Source of the DNA: Bacillota bacterium
GTDB taxonomy: Bacteria; Bacillota; SHA-98; Ch115; JABLXJ01
Direction of reading: 5' to 3'
Assembly: GCA_013178125.1 (NCBI GenBank)
Contig: JABLXJ010000005.1
Coordinates: 124,001 to 188,000, forward strand
Length of the DNA stretch: 64,000 nucleotides
Shown here in pieces: positions 16,728-27,311 of the stretch. The notes beneath the pieces are model-generated. The model was given only the letters and a program-made list of their open reading frames with translations. It did not search any database and was not told where the DNA came from. The translations under genes and the position numbers were made by a program. Positions within the stretch are counted from its first letter, which is position 1. Every line of letters begins with the position of its first letter.

Positions 16728-19547
16728 TCACCTGCTGAGCGGGAGCTCTACTACAAAGGTGCTCCCCTTATTCACCTTGCTTGTAACCCTTATACTACCA
16801 CCATACTTCTTCACGATCCCGTAGCTGACGGAAAGGCCAAGCCCGGTCCCTTGGCCCACCTCCTTGGTGGTGAAAAAAGGATCAAATATCCTGCTCAGAT
16901 TCTCCTCGGGGATGCCGCATCCAGTGTCGGTGAACTCAACCTCGAGCCACCGGTCCACCTCCGCCCCGGCTCCCGCTCTCCCCGGGCTTTCCGCCTGCCC
17001 CGCCTCCAGACTCTCATCGCATGCAGGTCCCGCTGGTGCCGTCCTCAGCGGCGCCGCCCCAGCCACTGTTATCCCAGCCACTGCCGCCCCCGCCGCTTCC
17101 GCCCTCACCGGGGCGGGCGGGGCCCCTGCTTCCGCCACTGGTCCCGGTCCCGATCCCGCGGCCGCATCATGCTGTTGCCTCTGCCTATCAACAACCCGGG
17201 TCGCGACCGCCAGCCGCCCGCCGCCCCGCATCGCCTGGATGGCGTTCAGCACTATATTCAGGAATACCTGCTCCAGCTCGCCCTGGTCGGCCAGGACCTC
17301 GGGATCCAGCTCCTCCGCTGCCATGTCGACGAGAAGCTCGATCCCTCTATAGGTCATCTGCCGCTCGACCAGGCTCAAGGTCCGCCTGATAGCCTCATTC
17401 ACCTTACATTTCTCGGATGTCCGCGGGGCAGGCCGCGCGAAGCTCAGGAGGCTCCGCACGATCTCGGCGATCCGGTCAACCTCCTCTGCTATAATCCCGA
17501 GGCGCTTTACCGCCGCCCCCCCGCCCTTCAACTCATTCAGGAGAAGCTCCGTATAGCCGGATATCAAAGACAACGGGGTGTTTATCTCGTGCGCAACCCC
17601 GGCGGCAAGCTGGCCGAGCGCCGCAAGCTTGTCAGATTGCGCCAGCTTATCCTCGAGCCGCTTCTTCTCGGTGACATCCTCCGTTATGACAACGGCACCG
17701 TGAACATTCGAAGTCCCGTTCCGCAGGGGATACATCTTTACATTCACGATCACGGTGCGGTCCTCGATTTCATACTTGAACCCCGTGATCTCGACCGGGC
17801 GCGCCTGCCTGATGGCCCGGTCCAGGGCCCTCATAAATTCCTCCGTCCCCAGCCCAGGGAGGGCATCGGGTAGATACCTGCCGACAACTGCGCGCCCGCC
17901 GCTCAGCGCCGAGACCCTTCCCCCTGCGTCGTTGAACGTCGTGATCATGCAGTTCCTGTCAACAACTATAATGCCCTCCGTGATGCTCTCTACGATGTTC
18001 CTGTTGTAATCCCTCAGGGCTGCGATCTCTTCATTGGTCTTCTCGAGCTCATTTATCAGATAAGGGAGGCACATCTTGTTCTCCGCGAGCCCGCGATAAA
18101 CAGCGATGGCCTTTTCCCGGCAGGTATTATAGCCGCAGGCCCCGCAATTGAGCTCATCCTCGGGCCTAGTCTTGTTAAGCTCCCGCAGTATCCTCTGGAT
18201 ATCAGCTTCACCGGGGACGGGCAGCTTGACGCTCTTATCACCATATGCGCGGCGCGCCACTATCTCCGGGAAGGAAGGGTCCCCCTTTTGTCGTGCCTCT
18301 TGCCCTTCCTGTCCCCGCTGCCTCTCTTGCCCTTCACGCCCCTCATTCCCCTCGCGCTGCCCTCTCCTTGCGAAATCTACGACAACCTTCCTCCGGACAT
18401 AGCTCACCAGGGGGCTTGTCATCATGGGCCCATTGATACAGCCCTCGCAAAAGAGCATGTCGACAAACTCGGGATTCGCCGCCCCGCGGGAGAGCAAGTC
18501 CAGGAACTCGAGGCAGTTATCCTTTCCCTCTACAACAACGATGTCGTTTTCCATCATGTCGGCCCGCATCGCCGCGCTCTTCAAGAGGCCGCCCGAAACC
18601 GGGTAGAGCCTGCCCAGGGAGGCTGTGGAACCGTCAAACGAAGCTGGCTCAAGGGCCTGGGGCTTTATCCCGGCGGAGCCAAGCATCCTCTTGAACTCCT
18701 GAAACGTCAGCACAGCATCCACCGCATCGCTGACGTCCTCATCCAGGATCTCGCTCTTCTTGGCAACGCACGGGCCGATAAAGACAACCTTGACCAAGCT
18801 ATCGCCTGTATCATAACCCACGTTGTCAGTAATGTCGCTATCAACACCGTCATTGACACCATTATTGACACTGCCATTGACACCGCCACCGGCGGCGCCA
18901 ATGGCGGCACTACAAACGGCGTCCCTTTCACCCTGAAATTTTTGTCCCTGGGCCTTTTGCTTCTGGGCCTTGATCATCCTGCCGAGCGCGACCATGGGCG
19001 AGACGACGGGAGCGAGCCTGGGGATCAGGTTCGGGTATCGCTTCTCAACAAGGTTCACCACCGCAGGGCAGGGCGTGCTTATCATCCCACGGGCGCGGTT
19101 CGCCGTCTTGAGCAAGTCAACATACTCCTGGGTTACCCTGTCCGCGCCCCAGGCCACCTCATAGACCGCGTCAAATCCAAGCTTCTTAGCGGCAGCTACA
19201 ACCTGGCCCGGGCGGCAACGCGGGAATTCGGCGACGAACGATGGAGCAAGGGCCGCGATAACTTCCCCATCTCTAGTCCCATTCCTGCCTCCATCCCCAT
19301 CCCCATCCCTATCCCTATCCCTATCCTCATCCCTATCCCTGAAGAACCCCGCGACCCTTTCGGTGTCGTCCTGGATCCGCTTGGCGTTCTGAGAGCAGAC
19401 GCGGACGCAGTGCCCGCACGAGATACAGAGCTCCGGGATGACCTTTGCTTGCCCGTTTTCGACCTTTATAGCCTTTACGGGGCAGTTGCGTATGCACGAG
19501 TAGCACCTCTTGCACTTGCCCTCAATGGTTGTGACGATCTCCACCAT
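16728..19547 (-). CDS. sensory [FeFe]-hydrogenase/PAS/histidine kinase fusion
   Basis: 939 residues. Two [4Fe-4S] clusters (from C12 and from C41), an [FeFe]-hydrogenase domain (about 95-390) with H-cluster cysteines at C160 (STPCPAV), C260 (GPCVAKKSE), C367 and C370 (FCEGCINGP), a further Fe-S motif (LNCGACGYNTC, C468-C493), a PAS domain (510-630), HisKA with H653 (AAGVAHEINTPL) and HATPase (DTGCGIPEENL, GQGTGLGLS). The residue before C160 is Pro, where H2-producing enzymes have the proton-relay Cys. This is the layout of sensory, not catalytic, hydrogenases. Several low-complexity inserts occur (70-94, 200-249, 396-423, and 787-864 inside the ATPase domain). No transmembrane segments, so a cytoplasmic H2 or redox sensor is inferred. 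Confidence 0.93.
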   Translation of the reverse strand: MVEIVTTIEGKCKRCYSCIRNCPVKAIKVENGQAKVIPELCISCGHCVRVCSQNAKRIQDDTERVAGFFRDRDEDRDRDRDGDGDGGRNGTRDGEVIAALAPSFVAEFPRCRPGQVVAAAKKLGFDAVYEVAWGADRVTQEYVDLLKTANRARGMISTPCPAVVNLVEKRYPNLIPRLAPVVSPMVALGRMIKAQKQKAQGQKFQGERDAVCSAAIGAAGGGVNGSVNNGVNDGVDSDITDNVGYDTGDSLVKVVFIGPCVAKKSEILDEDVSDAVDAVLTFQEFKRMLGSAGIKPQALEPASFDGSTASLGRLYPVSGGLLKSAAMRADMMENDIVVVEGKDNCLEFLDLLSRGAANPEFVDMLFCEGCINGPMMTSPLVSYVRRKVVVDFARRGQREGNEGREGQERQRGQEGQEARQKGDPSFPEIVARRAYGDKSVKLPVPGEADIQRILRELNKTRPEDELNCGACGYNTCREKAIAVYRGLAENKMCLPYLINELEKTNEEIAALRDYNRNIVESITEGIIVVDRNCMITTFNDAGGRVSALSGGRAVVGRYLPDALPGLGTEEFMRALDRAIRQARPVEITGFKYEIEDRTVIVNVKMYPLRNGTSNVHGAVVITEDVTEKKRLEDKLAQSDKLAALGQLAAGVAHEINTPLSLISGYTELLLNELKGGGAAVKRLGIIAEEVDRIAEIVRSLLSFARPAPRTSEKCKVNEAIRRTLSLVERQMTYRGIELLVDMAAEELDPEVLADQGELEQVFLNIVLNAIQAMRGGGRLAVATRVVDRQRQQHDAAAGSGPGPVAEAGAPPAPVRAEAAGAAVAGITVAGAAPLRTAPAGPACDESLEAGQAESPGRAGAGAEVDRWLEVEFTDTGCGIPEENLSRIFDPFFTTKEVGQGTGLGLSVSYGIVKKYGGSIRVTSKVNKGSTFVVELPLSR

Positions 19548-19832
19548 GGCTCCGGCTTCACTCCCCTCGTTCCCCTCGATTCATAATTCTATCATTTTGC
19601 GGGGAAAAAGGTAAGGGGACAGCAAAACGCCAAAGCGCAATAGCGCGCGCCCCTCCATTCCATCCGGCGGGCTCTTGCGCACAGGCCTGACAAAGGATGC
19701 GAAGGTTAAGGTTATTGTAATGAAGCTGGGAATATAGTAGGATTATGTTTGACCGAAAATCGCTACATTGCCAAGCTACAAATTCAACTCTCAGTAAGAA
19801 TGCGAAGTAAGAATGCGAAGGAGAGAACTCAA

Positions 19833-20906
19833 GTGCAGCATAGGGTGACACTCATTCCCGGCGACGGGACAGGCCCTGAATTGACGGAGGCGGCTGTGAA
19901 GGTGATAGAGGCGACAGGCGTGAAAATTGACTGGGACGTCCAGGAGGCGGGCGCGGATGTGATCGATAAATACGGCACGCCCCTGCCCGATCATGTCCTC
20001 GACTCGATAAGACGCAACCGCGTCGCACTAAAGGGGCCTATAACCACGCCCATAGGAACGGGCTTTCGCAGCGTCAATGTGGCCCTGCGCCAGGTTTTGA
20101 ACCTATATGCCTGTGTAAGACCCTGCAAGAGTTATCCCGGCGTGAGGTCGAGGTATAGCGGCATCGACCTCGTGTTGATAAGGGAAAATAGCGAGGACCT
20201 CTACGCCGGCGTTGAGTTCGACCTGGGCTCCCCGGAGGCGAAGCAGATAATCGGCATGGCCCGCGGGAAGATCCGGGACGACTCCGCGATCTCCATAAAG
20301 CCTATATCGCGAACGGCCTCCGAGCGGATCGTCAGGTTCGCCTTCGAATACGCCCTCGCAAATGGCCGTAAGAAGGTCACAGCCGTGGCGAAGGCGAACA
20401 TTATGAAGTTCACTGATGGCCTCTTCTACCAGGTCGCGCGGGAGGTTGCAAAGGATTACGAAGGCCGCATAGCGTACGAGGAGCGGCTTGTCGACAACAT
20501 GTGCATGCAGCTAGTCCAGGTGCCGGAGGCATATGATGTTCTCGTCCTCCCAAACCTTTACGGCGATATCCTCTCCGACCTCGCTGCGGGGCTGGTCGGC
20601 GGGCTCGGCGTCGCGCCGGGGGCCAACATCGGCGACGGCGTGGCGATATTTGAGCCGACCCACGGCTCAGCGCCGAAATACAAGGGGCTCAACAAGGTCA
20701 ATCCCACGGCCCTCATCCTGTCCGGGATGCTGATGCTGCGGTACCTTGGGGAACGCGAGGCAGCAGGCCGCATCGAACGCGCCGTAGCAGCGGTCATCGC
20801 TGAGGGCAAGTATGTAACATATGATATGAAAGCAGATCGGAATGACCCATCCGCTGTGGGAACCCGAGAGATGGCAGATGCAATAATCGCTAGTATGAAT
20901 CAATAA
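19833..20906 (+). CDS. icd: NAD-type isocitrate dehydrogenase (isocitrate/isopropylmalate family)
   Basis: 357 residues of the beta-decarboxylating dehydrogenase family. The N-terminus [20 protein letters not shown], the substrate loop [30 protein letters not shown], the signature [19 protein letters not shown] and [12 protein letters not shown] fit NAD-dependent isocitrate dehydrogenase better than LeuB, which normally has a different 'RxxRxLxxR' loop and lies with leuCD. The GTG at 19833 is 9 bases after AAGGAG; the frame upstream to 19749 is not conserved. It supplies 2-oxoglutarate. It stands alone between two divergent or unrelated units. Confidence 0.88.
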   Translation: MQHRVTLIPGDGTGPELTEAAVKVIEATGVKIDWDVQEAGADVIDKYGTPLPDHVLDSIRRNRVALKGPITTPIGTGFRSVNVALRQVLNLYACVRPCKSYPGVRSRYSGIDLVLIRENSEDLYAGVEFDLGSPEAKQIIGMARGKIRDDSAISIKPISRTASERIVRFAFEYALANGRKKVTAVAKANIMKFTDGLFYQVAREVAKDYEGRIAYEERLVDNMCMQLVQVPEAYDVLVLPNLYGDILSDLAAGLVGGLGVAPGANIGDGVAIFEPTHGSAPKYKGLNKVNPTALILSGMLMLRYLGEREAAGRIERAVAAVIAEGKYVTYDMKADRNDPSAVGTREMADAIIASMNQ

Positions 20907-21400
20907 GCGCCAGCATGGGTTGAATGTTGTTGAACATTATTGTTAAACATTCGTGATGGCTCTGATATCTGTTGATCCTCATGCTGCCCGCGGCTATACC
21001 AGCACCCGTGGCTAAACCAGCTCGTGGCATCATGTCTAGACAGGTAGGGGGATGAAAATGCCTATATGCCTGTGCTAAAAATGCCCGAATTGAAGATCTG
21101 TATATTTATGAAGCATCCTCCATCTGGTCAGGATATGAGAATAAAAGTTAACTGCAATACAGAAATATAACCCCGATCGGGGTTATATTTTTAAATATTA
21201 GATACGCTACTAGATATGCCACTCAAGTTTGCATGTGACTGACATGATTTCATGGTGCAGTGTATAAGTCAGAAGTCAGCGCGTATAGCGTGAGGTCAGC
21301 GTGCACAGCGTATAACGCGTACAAGCTTTTGCTCCACGACTCTCACAGCGGGCGTGCGCCGCCTGCGGCGCCCGCCCGGCCAGCATCAGGAGGTGGCACC
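20907..21400 (+). other. intergenic region after icd
   Basis: 494 bases without a supportable gene. It holds an imperfect inverted repeat (GAATGTT near 20923 with AACATTC ending near 20952), a strong terminator at 21163-21195, and the leader of the aldo/keto reductase. A very short frame after AGGTAGGGGG at about 21053 (MKMPICLC) is probably meaningless. Confidence 0.5.
21163..21195 (+). terminator. Rho-independent terminator
   Basis: A perfect 28-base palindrome (21163-21190) with core CCCCGATCGGGG flanked by AT pairs, ending in a TTTTT run. It is about 257 bases downstream of icd and ends that transcript; by symmetry it could also work on the other strand. Confidence 0.85.
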
Positions 21401-22537
21401 ATGCAGTATAGGGATTTCGGGAAAACGGGTGTAAAGGTATCAGCCCTTGGCTTCGGGGCGATGCGGCTCCCGCAATCGGAGAAAGACGCGATCGATCTCC
21501 TCCGGCAGGGCATGGATCTCGGTATAAACTACATAGATACGGCCTTCGTCTACGGTGAGAGCGAGATCCGCGTTGGTAAGGCTGTGAAGGGGCGCCGTTC
21601 CGCGGTATACATTTCAACCAAGAACCCCATCAAGAACGCCTTGGGCACGACCTGGATGAACCAGCTCGACACATCGCTCAGGCGCCTGGATATGGATTAC
21701 GTAGATTTCTACCATATGCATTCAATCACGCTCCAGGACTACGAGAGCAAGATAACGGCGCCACGCGGCCCACTGGAGGCCGCGGCAGAGGCGAGGCAAC
21801 GCGGCAAGATACGATTCTTGAGCTTCTCGAGCCACGACAAGCCCGAAAACGTAATCAAGATTATAGACTCAGGGGTATTTGACACCATGCTGGTCCAGTA
21901 TAACCTCCTCGACCGGCAATACGAGGGGGCCATAGCGCATGCCCACGCCAAGGGCCTTGGGGTTGCGATCATGGGCCCGGTTGGCGGGGGAAGGCTGGCG
22001 GCACCCTCCGAGGCGATCCAGCGCATGATCCCGGGGGGCACGAAAAGCAGTGCCGAGATGGCGCTCAGGTTCGTCCTGGCGAATCCGGCCGTTTCCGTCG
22101 CGCTATCGGGAATGGGCACGCCCCAGATGCTCACGGAAAACGTCGCAACGGCGTCACGCACCGAGCCGCTGAATGCAGAGGAGATCAAGCGAGTGCAGGA
22201 TATACTCGATGAGAAGAAACGCCTCGCCGAGCTCTACTGCACCGGCTGCAAATATTGCATGCCGTGCCCCAATGATATCGACATCCCTGGAAACTTCCTG
22301 TATATGAACTATTACAGGGTCTATAGCCTCAAAGATTACGCCCGGGAGCAGTACGCAAAGCTATCGTTCCCCGGCGACACGCGCCAGCAAGGCGACTCAG
22401 AGCCCAGAGGCCTCCGCGCGGAGTGCTGCCTCGAGTGCGGCGAATGCGAGCCTAAGTGCCCTCAGCATATCCCGATCATCCAGCAACTCAAGGAGGTTGC
22501 ACGAAAGCTTGGGACAGGAGCGGCTCAACAAACATGA
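21401..22537 (+). CDS. aldo/keto reductase with C-terminal [4Fe-4S] clusters
   Basis: 378 residues starting MQYRDFGKTGVKVSALGFG, after AGGAGGTGGCACC. The N-terminal 270 residues form the aldo/keto reductase barrel (GINYIDTAFVYGESE with the catalytic Tyr, DFYHMHS). The C-terminal 100 residues carry two ferredoxin motifs, CTGCKYCMPCPNDIDIP and CLECGECEPKCPQHIPI, as in the YP_-type 'oxidoreductase of aldo/keto reductase family' found in many anaerobes. It probably couples an NAD(P)H-independent Fe-S electron path to a carbonyl substrate, which is unknown. An upstream in-frame extension to 21260 precedes the ribosome site and is rejected. Confidence 0.92.
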   Translation: MQYRDFGKTGVKVSALGFGAMRLPQSEKDAIDLLRQGMDLGINYIDTAFVYGESEIRVGKAVKGRRSAVYISTKNPIKNALGTTWMNQLDTSLRRLDMDYVDFYHMHSITLQDYESKITAPRGPLEAAAEARQRGKIRFLSFSSHDKPENVIKIIDSGVFDTMLVQYNLLDRQYEGAIAHAHAKGLGVAIMGPVGGGRLAAPSEAIQRMIPGGTKSSAEMALRFVLANPAVSVALSGMGTPQMLTENVATASRTEPLNAEEIKRVQDILDEKKRLAELYCTGCKYCMPCPNDIDIPGNFLYMNYYRVYSLKDYAREQYAKLSFPGDTRQQGDSEPRGLRAECCLECGECEPKCPQHIPIIQQLKEVARKLGTGAAQQT

Positions 22538-22571
22538 TCCACCCCTGGCACCAGCACCCCGGGCCCCGGAC

Positions 22572-23723
22572 CTACCTGGACCCATCGTTGGACCTCTCCT
22601 GGAGAGACAGGCTTAGAGACTTGTAGAGTCTGGCAAGGGCGACATTGTAATCAAATACCGCCTGCAGCCGCGCGGTATCGGCCTGGTAGAGCGCCCTCTG
22701 GGCATCAAACAGGTCTATGCTGGTTATGACACCCGCGTCATAACGCGCCTTGGCTATCTTGAGGCTCTCCTGCGCCTGCGCGAAGGCCTTCTCCTGGAGG
22801 GCGATCCGCCTCTCGGCATCCTTCATGGACTCATAATTCTGCTTTATCTCGAGCAACACGTTTACCTTCGTGTCCTCTAGTTCCACTTCAGCCTGGGACA
22901 GGCCGATCTTGGACCTGGCGAGGTCCAGGGCAGGAGTGAAGTCGTTGTTGTTGACCTCTACTTCCTTCTTGGCAAGCTCCACCGCATCTTGTGCCTTCAA
23001 TATCTCGAGCCTGCTCGCAAGGGCACGCTCGGTCTCCTTCTTCATGTCCAGGGTCACGGGTTTATATCCAAAATCGCTCGCGAGTTCCACGGGAACCTCG
23101 AGGTCCCGTCCTATAATCTGATTGAACCTCATATTTGCAAGCGCCAGATTGGCCTCGGCCTTGCTGAGATCCACCTGGGCTCCCGCGACTTCCGATTCAG
23201 CAGTTATTACATCCAGCCTGGCTACCATGCCAAGTTTGAACTTGCTACGGATGATCTCGAGCTGCTTATTCGCCCTCTCAACATTCTCTTGAGATATCAC
23301 GAGGCCCCGCTTCGCCTTCTGGACATCATAATATGCCTGTTCCACCTGGAGCGCCAGATCGGATTTGGCGATCTCATAATTCTTCTGCGCGGCCTGCCAG
23401 GTAGCCTCAGCCTGCAGGTCAGCGAGGATGGAAGCCCTGATAAGCTGGTCGGCTTTGGCCTGCTGATAAGCGAGTCTTGCAGTGTCAAGGGCGAGAGATG
23501 CCAGCTTCATGGCATTGCTATGTTGAAGCGCGAAATCCACCGCCTCTTTGAGTGTGAGCTTGCCGCTGCTACCCTTGGCCTCTGGCGCCCCCGACGCGGC
23601 ATCCGGCTTCGTCGTGGCCGCGAGAGTAGATCCTGCGAGGACAGTGGCGGCCAGGGTAGATATCAAAAGCACAGCACCTATAAACATTACCATCATTCTA
23701 CGTGACACTGTACAGAGTCTCAC
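22572..23723 (-). CDS. TolC-family outer-membrane efflux protein (last gene of the pump operon)
   Basis: About 383 residues of the OEP/TolC family: signal peptide after GTG at 23723 (GGGGGG seven to eight bases upstream), then long helical repeats such as AYYDVQKAKRGLVISQENVE and the family motif KFKLGMVARLDVITAESEVA, repeated in the second half as ARYDAGVITSIDLFDAQRAL. These are the two OEP repeats of a trimeric helical channel. It closes the operon tolC-macA-macB-macB-tolC. A TolC-like channel is meaningful only with an outer membrane, or it is an unusual use in a monoderm cell. Confidence 0.9.
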   Translation of the reverse strand: MRLCTVSRRMMVMFIGAVLLISTLAATVLAGSTLAATTKPDAASGAPEAKGSSGKLTLKEAVDFALQHSNAMKLASLALDTARLAYQQAKADQLIRASILADLQAEATWQAAQKNYEIAKSDLALQVEQAYYDVQKAKRGLVISQENVERANKQLEIIRSKFKLGMVARLDVITAESEVAGAQVDLSKAEANLALANMRFNQIIGRDLEVPVELASDFGYKPVTLDMKKETERALASRLEILKAQDAVELAKKEVEVNNNDFTPALDLARSKIGLSQAEVELEDTKVNVLLEIKQNYESMKDAERRIALQEKAFAQAQESLKIAKARYDAGVITSIDLFDAQRALYQADTARLQAVFDYNVALARLYKSLSLSLQERSNDGSR

Positions 23724-23873
23724 CTTAGCGTCCCCCCGTTCGTTTAATCGTTGGATTCCCTGGATGCCCCTTCTCTTTAATAGAAAACAGGATAGAAAAC
23801 AGGGAATGAAATTGGCGAACCATAGATGCCCCATAAATATAGCCAGGTCAGCGGGGCATCAATTATATGCGTT

Positions 23874-25088
23874 TCACTCGTATCTCAGGGCTTCAATAGG
23901 ATTCAAGCGGCCGGCCCGTTGAGCTGGATATATCCCAAAGAAGAGGCCGACTCCAACGGAAACCGCGAGGGCGATGGCCACCGAACGAATGGACACCACC
24001 GTGGACCAGCCACCGAGATGCGAGATGCCCCGCGAACCGGCAATACCGAGGATAATCCCGACAATCCCTCCCAGAGAGCTAAGCATAGATGCCTCTATGA
24101 CAAACTGGCCTAGGATATCCAGGGGCTTTGCCCCTATTGCCTTACGTATGCCTATCTCCCGCGTGCGTTCAGCCACAGACACCAGCATGATGTTCATCAC
24201 GCCAATCCCGCCAACCAAGAGGGAAATGCCTGTGATGCCTGCGAGAAGTAGGGTCAGGGTATTCGTCGCGTTCTCAACCGTCTGCAACACATCCTGTTGA
24301 TTCGTTATGCTAAACTTCTCCGGGTCCCCCAGCCTGCGCATGAAGAACCTCTCAAGCCCGGCCGCCACAAGACCGGTATCCTGAGGTGTCAATGCCTGGA
24401 CCCCAATGCTTTGAATATATCTACTCCCACTCAAGCGCTTTTGGGCCGTCGTCAACGGCACAAAGACCTGATCACCGAGATCCCTCCATCCCTGCCGCTT
24501 TTCCTCCATAAGGCCCACAATCGTGAAATTTACATCCCCTAACCGGATGGTTGCACCAAGTGAGACATTCTCTGCGCTCCCGAAGAGGTCTGCGGCGACC
24601 GTCCGGCCGAGGACCACGACCCTCGTCATATTATTGAGGTCATAATCGCTTATAAATCGCCCACGTTCTACCTTGAAATTATTTATCTCGCAGTATTCTG
24701 GGGTTGTGCCCACCACCGTAGTCGTGGCATTATTCTTACCGTGCCTCGCCACCTTACGCACACTAGACTGGGCTGTTATGCTCGCCACACCGGGGAGCCT
24801 CTCCTCTTTCAACTCGAGATAGTGAGAATAGGTCAAAATATCTGGGCTACCCCTCGCACCAAAGGCCATACCTGGTAATGCCCGGACCCGCCCGGGCATT
24901 ACCGTTACGAGGTTCGATCCCAGGCTCCCTATGCTGGACGTGACCCGATGTCTCGCCCCCTCGCCGATGGAGACCATGGCCACCACCGACCCTACTCCTA
25001 TGATAATGCCCAGCATCGTCAAAAAAGAACGGAGTTTGTTGGCGGCGAGGCAGGAAACCGCTGTACGAAGGCTTTCCAGAAAGCTCAT
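23874..25088 (-). CDS. MacB-type ABC transporter permease
   Basis: 404 residues with the MacB/FtsX-like topology: one TM helix after [20 protein letters not shown], a large extracytoplasmic domain ([40 protein letters not shown]), then three TM helices ([53 protein letters not shown]). The end 'P.EALRYE' is a family hallmark. Its ATG overlaps the stop of the ATPase gene by 4 bases (ATGA), so the two are translationally coupled; together they make a split MacB. Exports macrolides, peptides or lipoprotein-like cargo in other bacteria; the cargo here is unknown. Confidence 0.94.
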   Translation of the reverse strand: MSFLESLRTAVSCLAANKLRSFLTMLGIIIGVGSVVAMVSIGEGARHRVTSSIGSLGSNLVTVMPGRVRALPGMAFGARGSPDILTYSHYLELKEERLPGVASITAQSSVRKVARHGKNNATTTVVGTTPEYCEINNFKVERGRFISDYDLNNMTRVVVLGRTVAADLFGSAENVSLGATIRLGDVNFTIVGLMEEKRQGWRDLGDQVFVPLTTAQKRLSGSRYIQSIGVQALTPQDTGLVAAGLERFFMRRLGDPEKFSITNQQDVLQTVENATNTLTLLLAGITGISLLVGGIGVMNIMLVSVAERTREIGIRKAIGAKPLDILGQFVIEASMLSSLGGIVGIILGIAGSRGISHLGGWSTVVSIRSVAIALAVSVGVGLFFGIYPAQRAGRLNPIEALRYE

Positions 25089-25840
25089 ATCGCCGCCGTC
25101 GCCCCCATATCAAGTTCGTGTAGCCTTACCTCGGCATCAATTGGCTCCGGCACAATCTCCTCGGCCTCGATCAGGCCATCACGGAACCGGAGGATTCGCC
25201 GGGCATGCATGCCGATATCCGGCTCATGGGTAACCAGGATAATGGTCTTACCTTCCCTATTGAGACGTTGGAATATCCCCATGATCTCCTCGCCAGCGTT
25301 TGTATCCAGATTTCCCGTCGGTTCATCCGCAAGGATTATCGCGGGATTGTTGACGAGCGCCCTTGCGATCGCCACCCTCTGGGCCTGGCCACCCGAGAGC
25401 TGGTTCGGCTTATGATGCATCCTATCCGCCAGCCCGACCTGTTTGAGAGCATCCTCGACAGCCGCGCGGCGCTTCAAGCGAGGGATGCCTGCATATATGA
25501 GCGGTAGTTCTACATTCTGAAATGCGTTTGATCGCGGCAGGAGGTTAAACGTCTGAAAGACGAAGCCGATCTTCCGGTTACGTATCTCCGCAAGGCGCCC
25601 CTCTGGAAGGTTGGACACCTCTTCCCCCTCGAGCCGGTAGGAGCCACTTGTGGGACTATCAAGACACCCTATGATATTCATCAAAGATGACTTCCCCGAC
25701 CCCGAAGGCCCCATGATAGCAACAAATTCCCCCGAGTAGATTTTAAAAGACACTCCCCGCAAGGCTTGAACCCCAACAGAATCCATCCTATATACCCTGG
25801 TCAAATCCGCGACCTCAATTAAAGGGCTCCCTCGCTCCAT
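25085..25840 (-). CDS. MacB/LolD-type ABC transporter ATPase
   Basis: About 251 residues. Walker [11 protein letters not shown]-loop [11 protein letters not shown], signature [15 protein letters not shown], Walker [12 protein letters not shown] and H-loop LVTHEPDI. All ABC motifs are intact and of the MacB/LolD/FtsE class. The ATG at 25840 follows GGGGGTG by 6 bases. It is coupled to the permease gene by a 4-base overlap and follows macA by 34 bases. Confidence 0.95.
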   Translation of the reverse strand: MERGSPLIEVADLTRVYRMDSVGVQALRGVSFKIYSGEFVAIMGPSGSGKSSLMNIIGCLDSPTSGSYRLEGEEVSNLPEGRLAEIRNRKIGFVFQTFNLLPRSNAFQNVELPLIYAGIPRLKRRAAVEDALKQVGLADRMHHKPNQLSGGQAQRVAIARALVNNPAIILADEPTGNLDTNAGEEIMGIFQRLNREGKTIILVTHEPDIGMHARRILRFRDGLIEAEEIVPEPIDAEVRLHELDMGATAAI

Positions 25841-25874
25841 GAATTCCACCCCCTCTACCTTCTTAGGAACAAAG

Positions 25875-27215
25875 CTAGAGCCCGGGCATCATCCTGATCA
25901 TTGGAGCCCCGGTCCGACGATTGCTCTGGACTGCATCCTGGCCCCGGCCGGATGAACCGTAATTGCCTGAAGATGGCCTGCCTTCCAGCGGAAGAACTAC
26001 ATTGTCCCCCGGGGCCAGACCATCAACGATCTCGACCATGGTATCAGTCCGCAAGCCGGTAGTCACCTGTCTGGATATGGGCCCCTTCTCCCCGGATATC
26101 ATGACTATTGTTCTCCCACCTCGGTCTATAAGTGCATCTACAGGAATGATAAGCGTGTTCCGTTTGGATCGCAGGACGATATTTACGTCCACCGTCATCC
26201 CGGGCCTCAACCTGCCATCGGGATTCGGGACGTCAGCTGTAACCTCATAAGTCACGATGTTATCACGCACCATACCCTCGTAGCCGATCTCTGTGACCTT
26301 CCCAGAGAAACGCTCATTGGGTAGGGCATCTACCCTAATGAGGGCTTCCTGGCCATGCCGTAGCTTTGGAACGTCGATCTCATTCACAGGAATCACTGCC
26401 TTCATGTGTGCAAGATCAGCAACTACTGCAAGGGTGGCGCCGGCATTGACCATATCGCCTTCCTGCACGGGGATATCAATGACCGTCCCGCCAATCGGGG
26501 CCCGGATGCTCGCAGACTCAAGATCCCTGCGTGCAGCTGCAAGATCTGCCTCGCCCTGGGAGACCCGGGCACGCGCCGCATCTACATCCTCCTTCCTGGG
26601 GCCGGCTTGGAGATCGTCAAGTTTTTTCTTGGTGGCTAGAAGTTGCTGTTCGCACGTTTTTAATTTGGTGCTGCTGTCCTCCCACTGTTGCTTCGACAGC
26701 GCCCCTTTATCATACAGGGCCTTATCCCTGGCGACCTGATCCTTGGCTGATTGTAACGCAAGGCGCGCCTGCTCATATGCGCTACTAGCCTGAGCGAGAT
26801 CGGCCTCGCTCGGGCCCGCAAGGAGCTTGTTGAGGTCGGCCCTGGCGGAAAGGTAATTAGCCTCCGCTTGTTTGAGTTTAACCTCTAGGTCTCTCGTATC
26901 GAGTTCTGCGATAACCTGATTCTTCTTGACAATGTCCCCTTCGGCAACGAGAATCCCCCGTATCCTCCCAGCAAGCTCCGCCTTTAACTCGACGCGCGTC
27001 GCCGGCTCCAGTGTGCCGAGCGCCGAAACGGTTTCGGAAATGTCGCCGATCCTCGCGGGGATCGTCTGCACCCGGATCTGATCAGCCGCCGTCTTACGAG
27101 TGGCTGACCTAGTAATCCCAAGGGTGATCGCGACTATGGCTATCGAAATCAAGATGACGGCGAAGAGAATGTGAAGTCTCCTCTTGACGAAACCGAGAAT
27201 ACGGCTTTGATTCAC
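25875..27215 (-). CDS. MacA-like membrane-fusion (HlyD) adaptor
   Basis: 446 residues: one N-terminal TM anchor ([20 protein letters not shown]), a lipoyl/biotinyl half-motif ([20 protein letters not shown]), a long alpha-hairpin with [20 protein letters not shown] and a matching [20 protein letters not shown], the second lipoyl half ([19 protein letters not shown]) and beta-barrel. This is the periplasmic adaptor that connects MacB to TolC. The GTG at 27215 follows GAGGGG. The two hairpin strands share the same '[10 protein letters not shown]' type repeat, usual in this family. Confidence 0.93.
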   Translation of the reverse strand: MNQSRILGFVKRRLHILFAVILISIAIVAITLGITRSATRKTAADQIRVQTIPARIGDISETVSALGTLEPATRVELKAELAGRIRGILVAEGDIVKKNQVIAELDTRDLEVKLKQAEANYLSARADLNKLLAGPSEADLAQASSAYEQARLALQSAKDQVARDKALYDKGALSKQQWEDSSTKLKTCEQQLLATKKKLDDLQAGPRKEDVDAARARVSQGEADLAAARRDLESASIRAPIGGTVIDIPVQEGDMVNAGATLAVVADLAHMKAVIPVNEIDVPKLRHGQEALIRVDALPNERFSGKVTEIGYEGMVRDNIVTYEVTADVPNPDGRLRPGMTVDVNIVLRSKRNTLIIPVDALIDRGGRTIVMISGEKGPISRQVTTGLRTDTMVEIVDGLAPGDNVVLPLEGRPSSGNYGSSGRGQDAVQSNRRTGAPMIRMMPGL

Positions 27216-27311
27216 TTTATCGCCCCCTCACAGGGGATCCTGTCCGCAGGATCAACCACTCCAAGCTGGTCGATTGTATGATTTAGTCTATGATCCATAT
27301 CTGCCCCCACC

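Noticed and set aside
16641-19586. Long plus-strand frames opposite the sensor kinase
   Set aside because: Antisense shadows produced by GC bias; the minus-strand protein has clear domains.
19558-19851. 97-codon minus-strand frame upstream of the sensor kinase
   Set aside because: No ribosome site and overlaps the icd start region; no recognisable protein.
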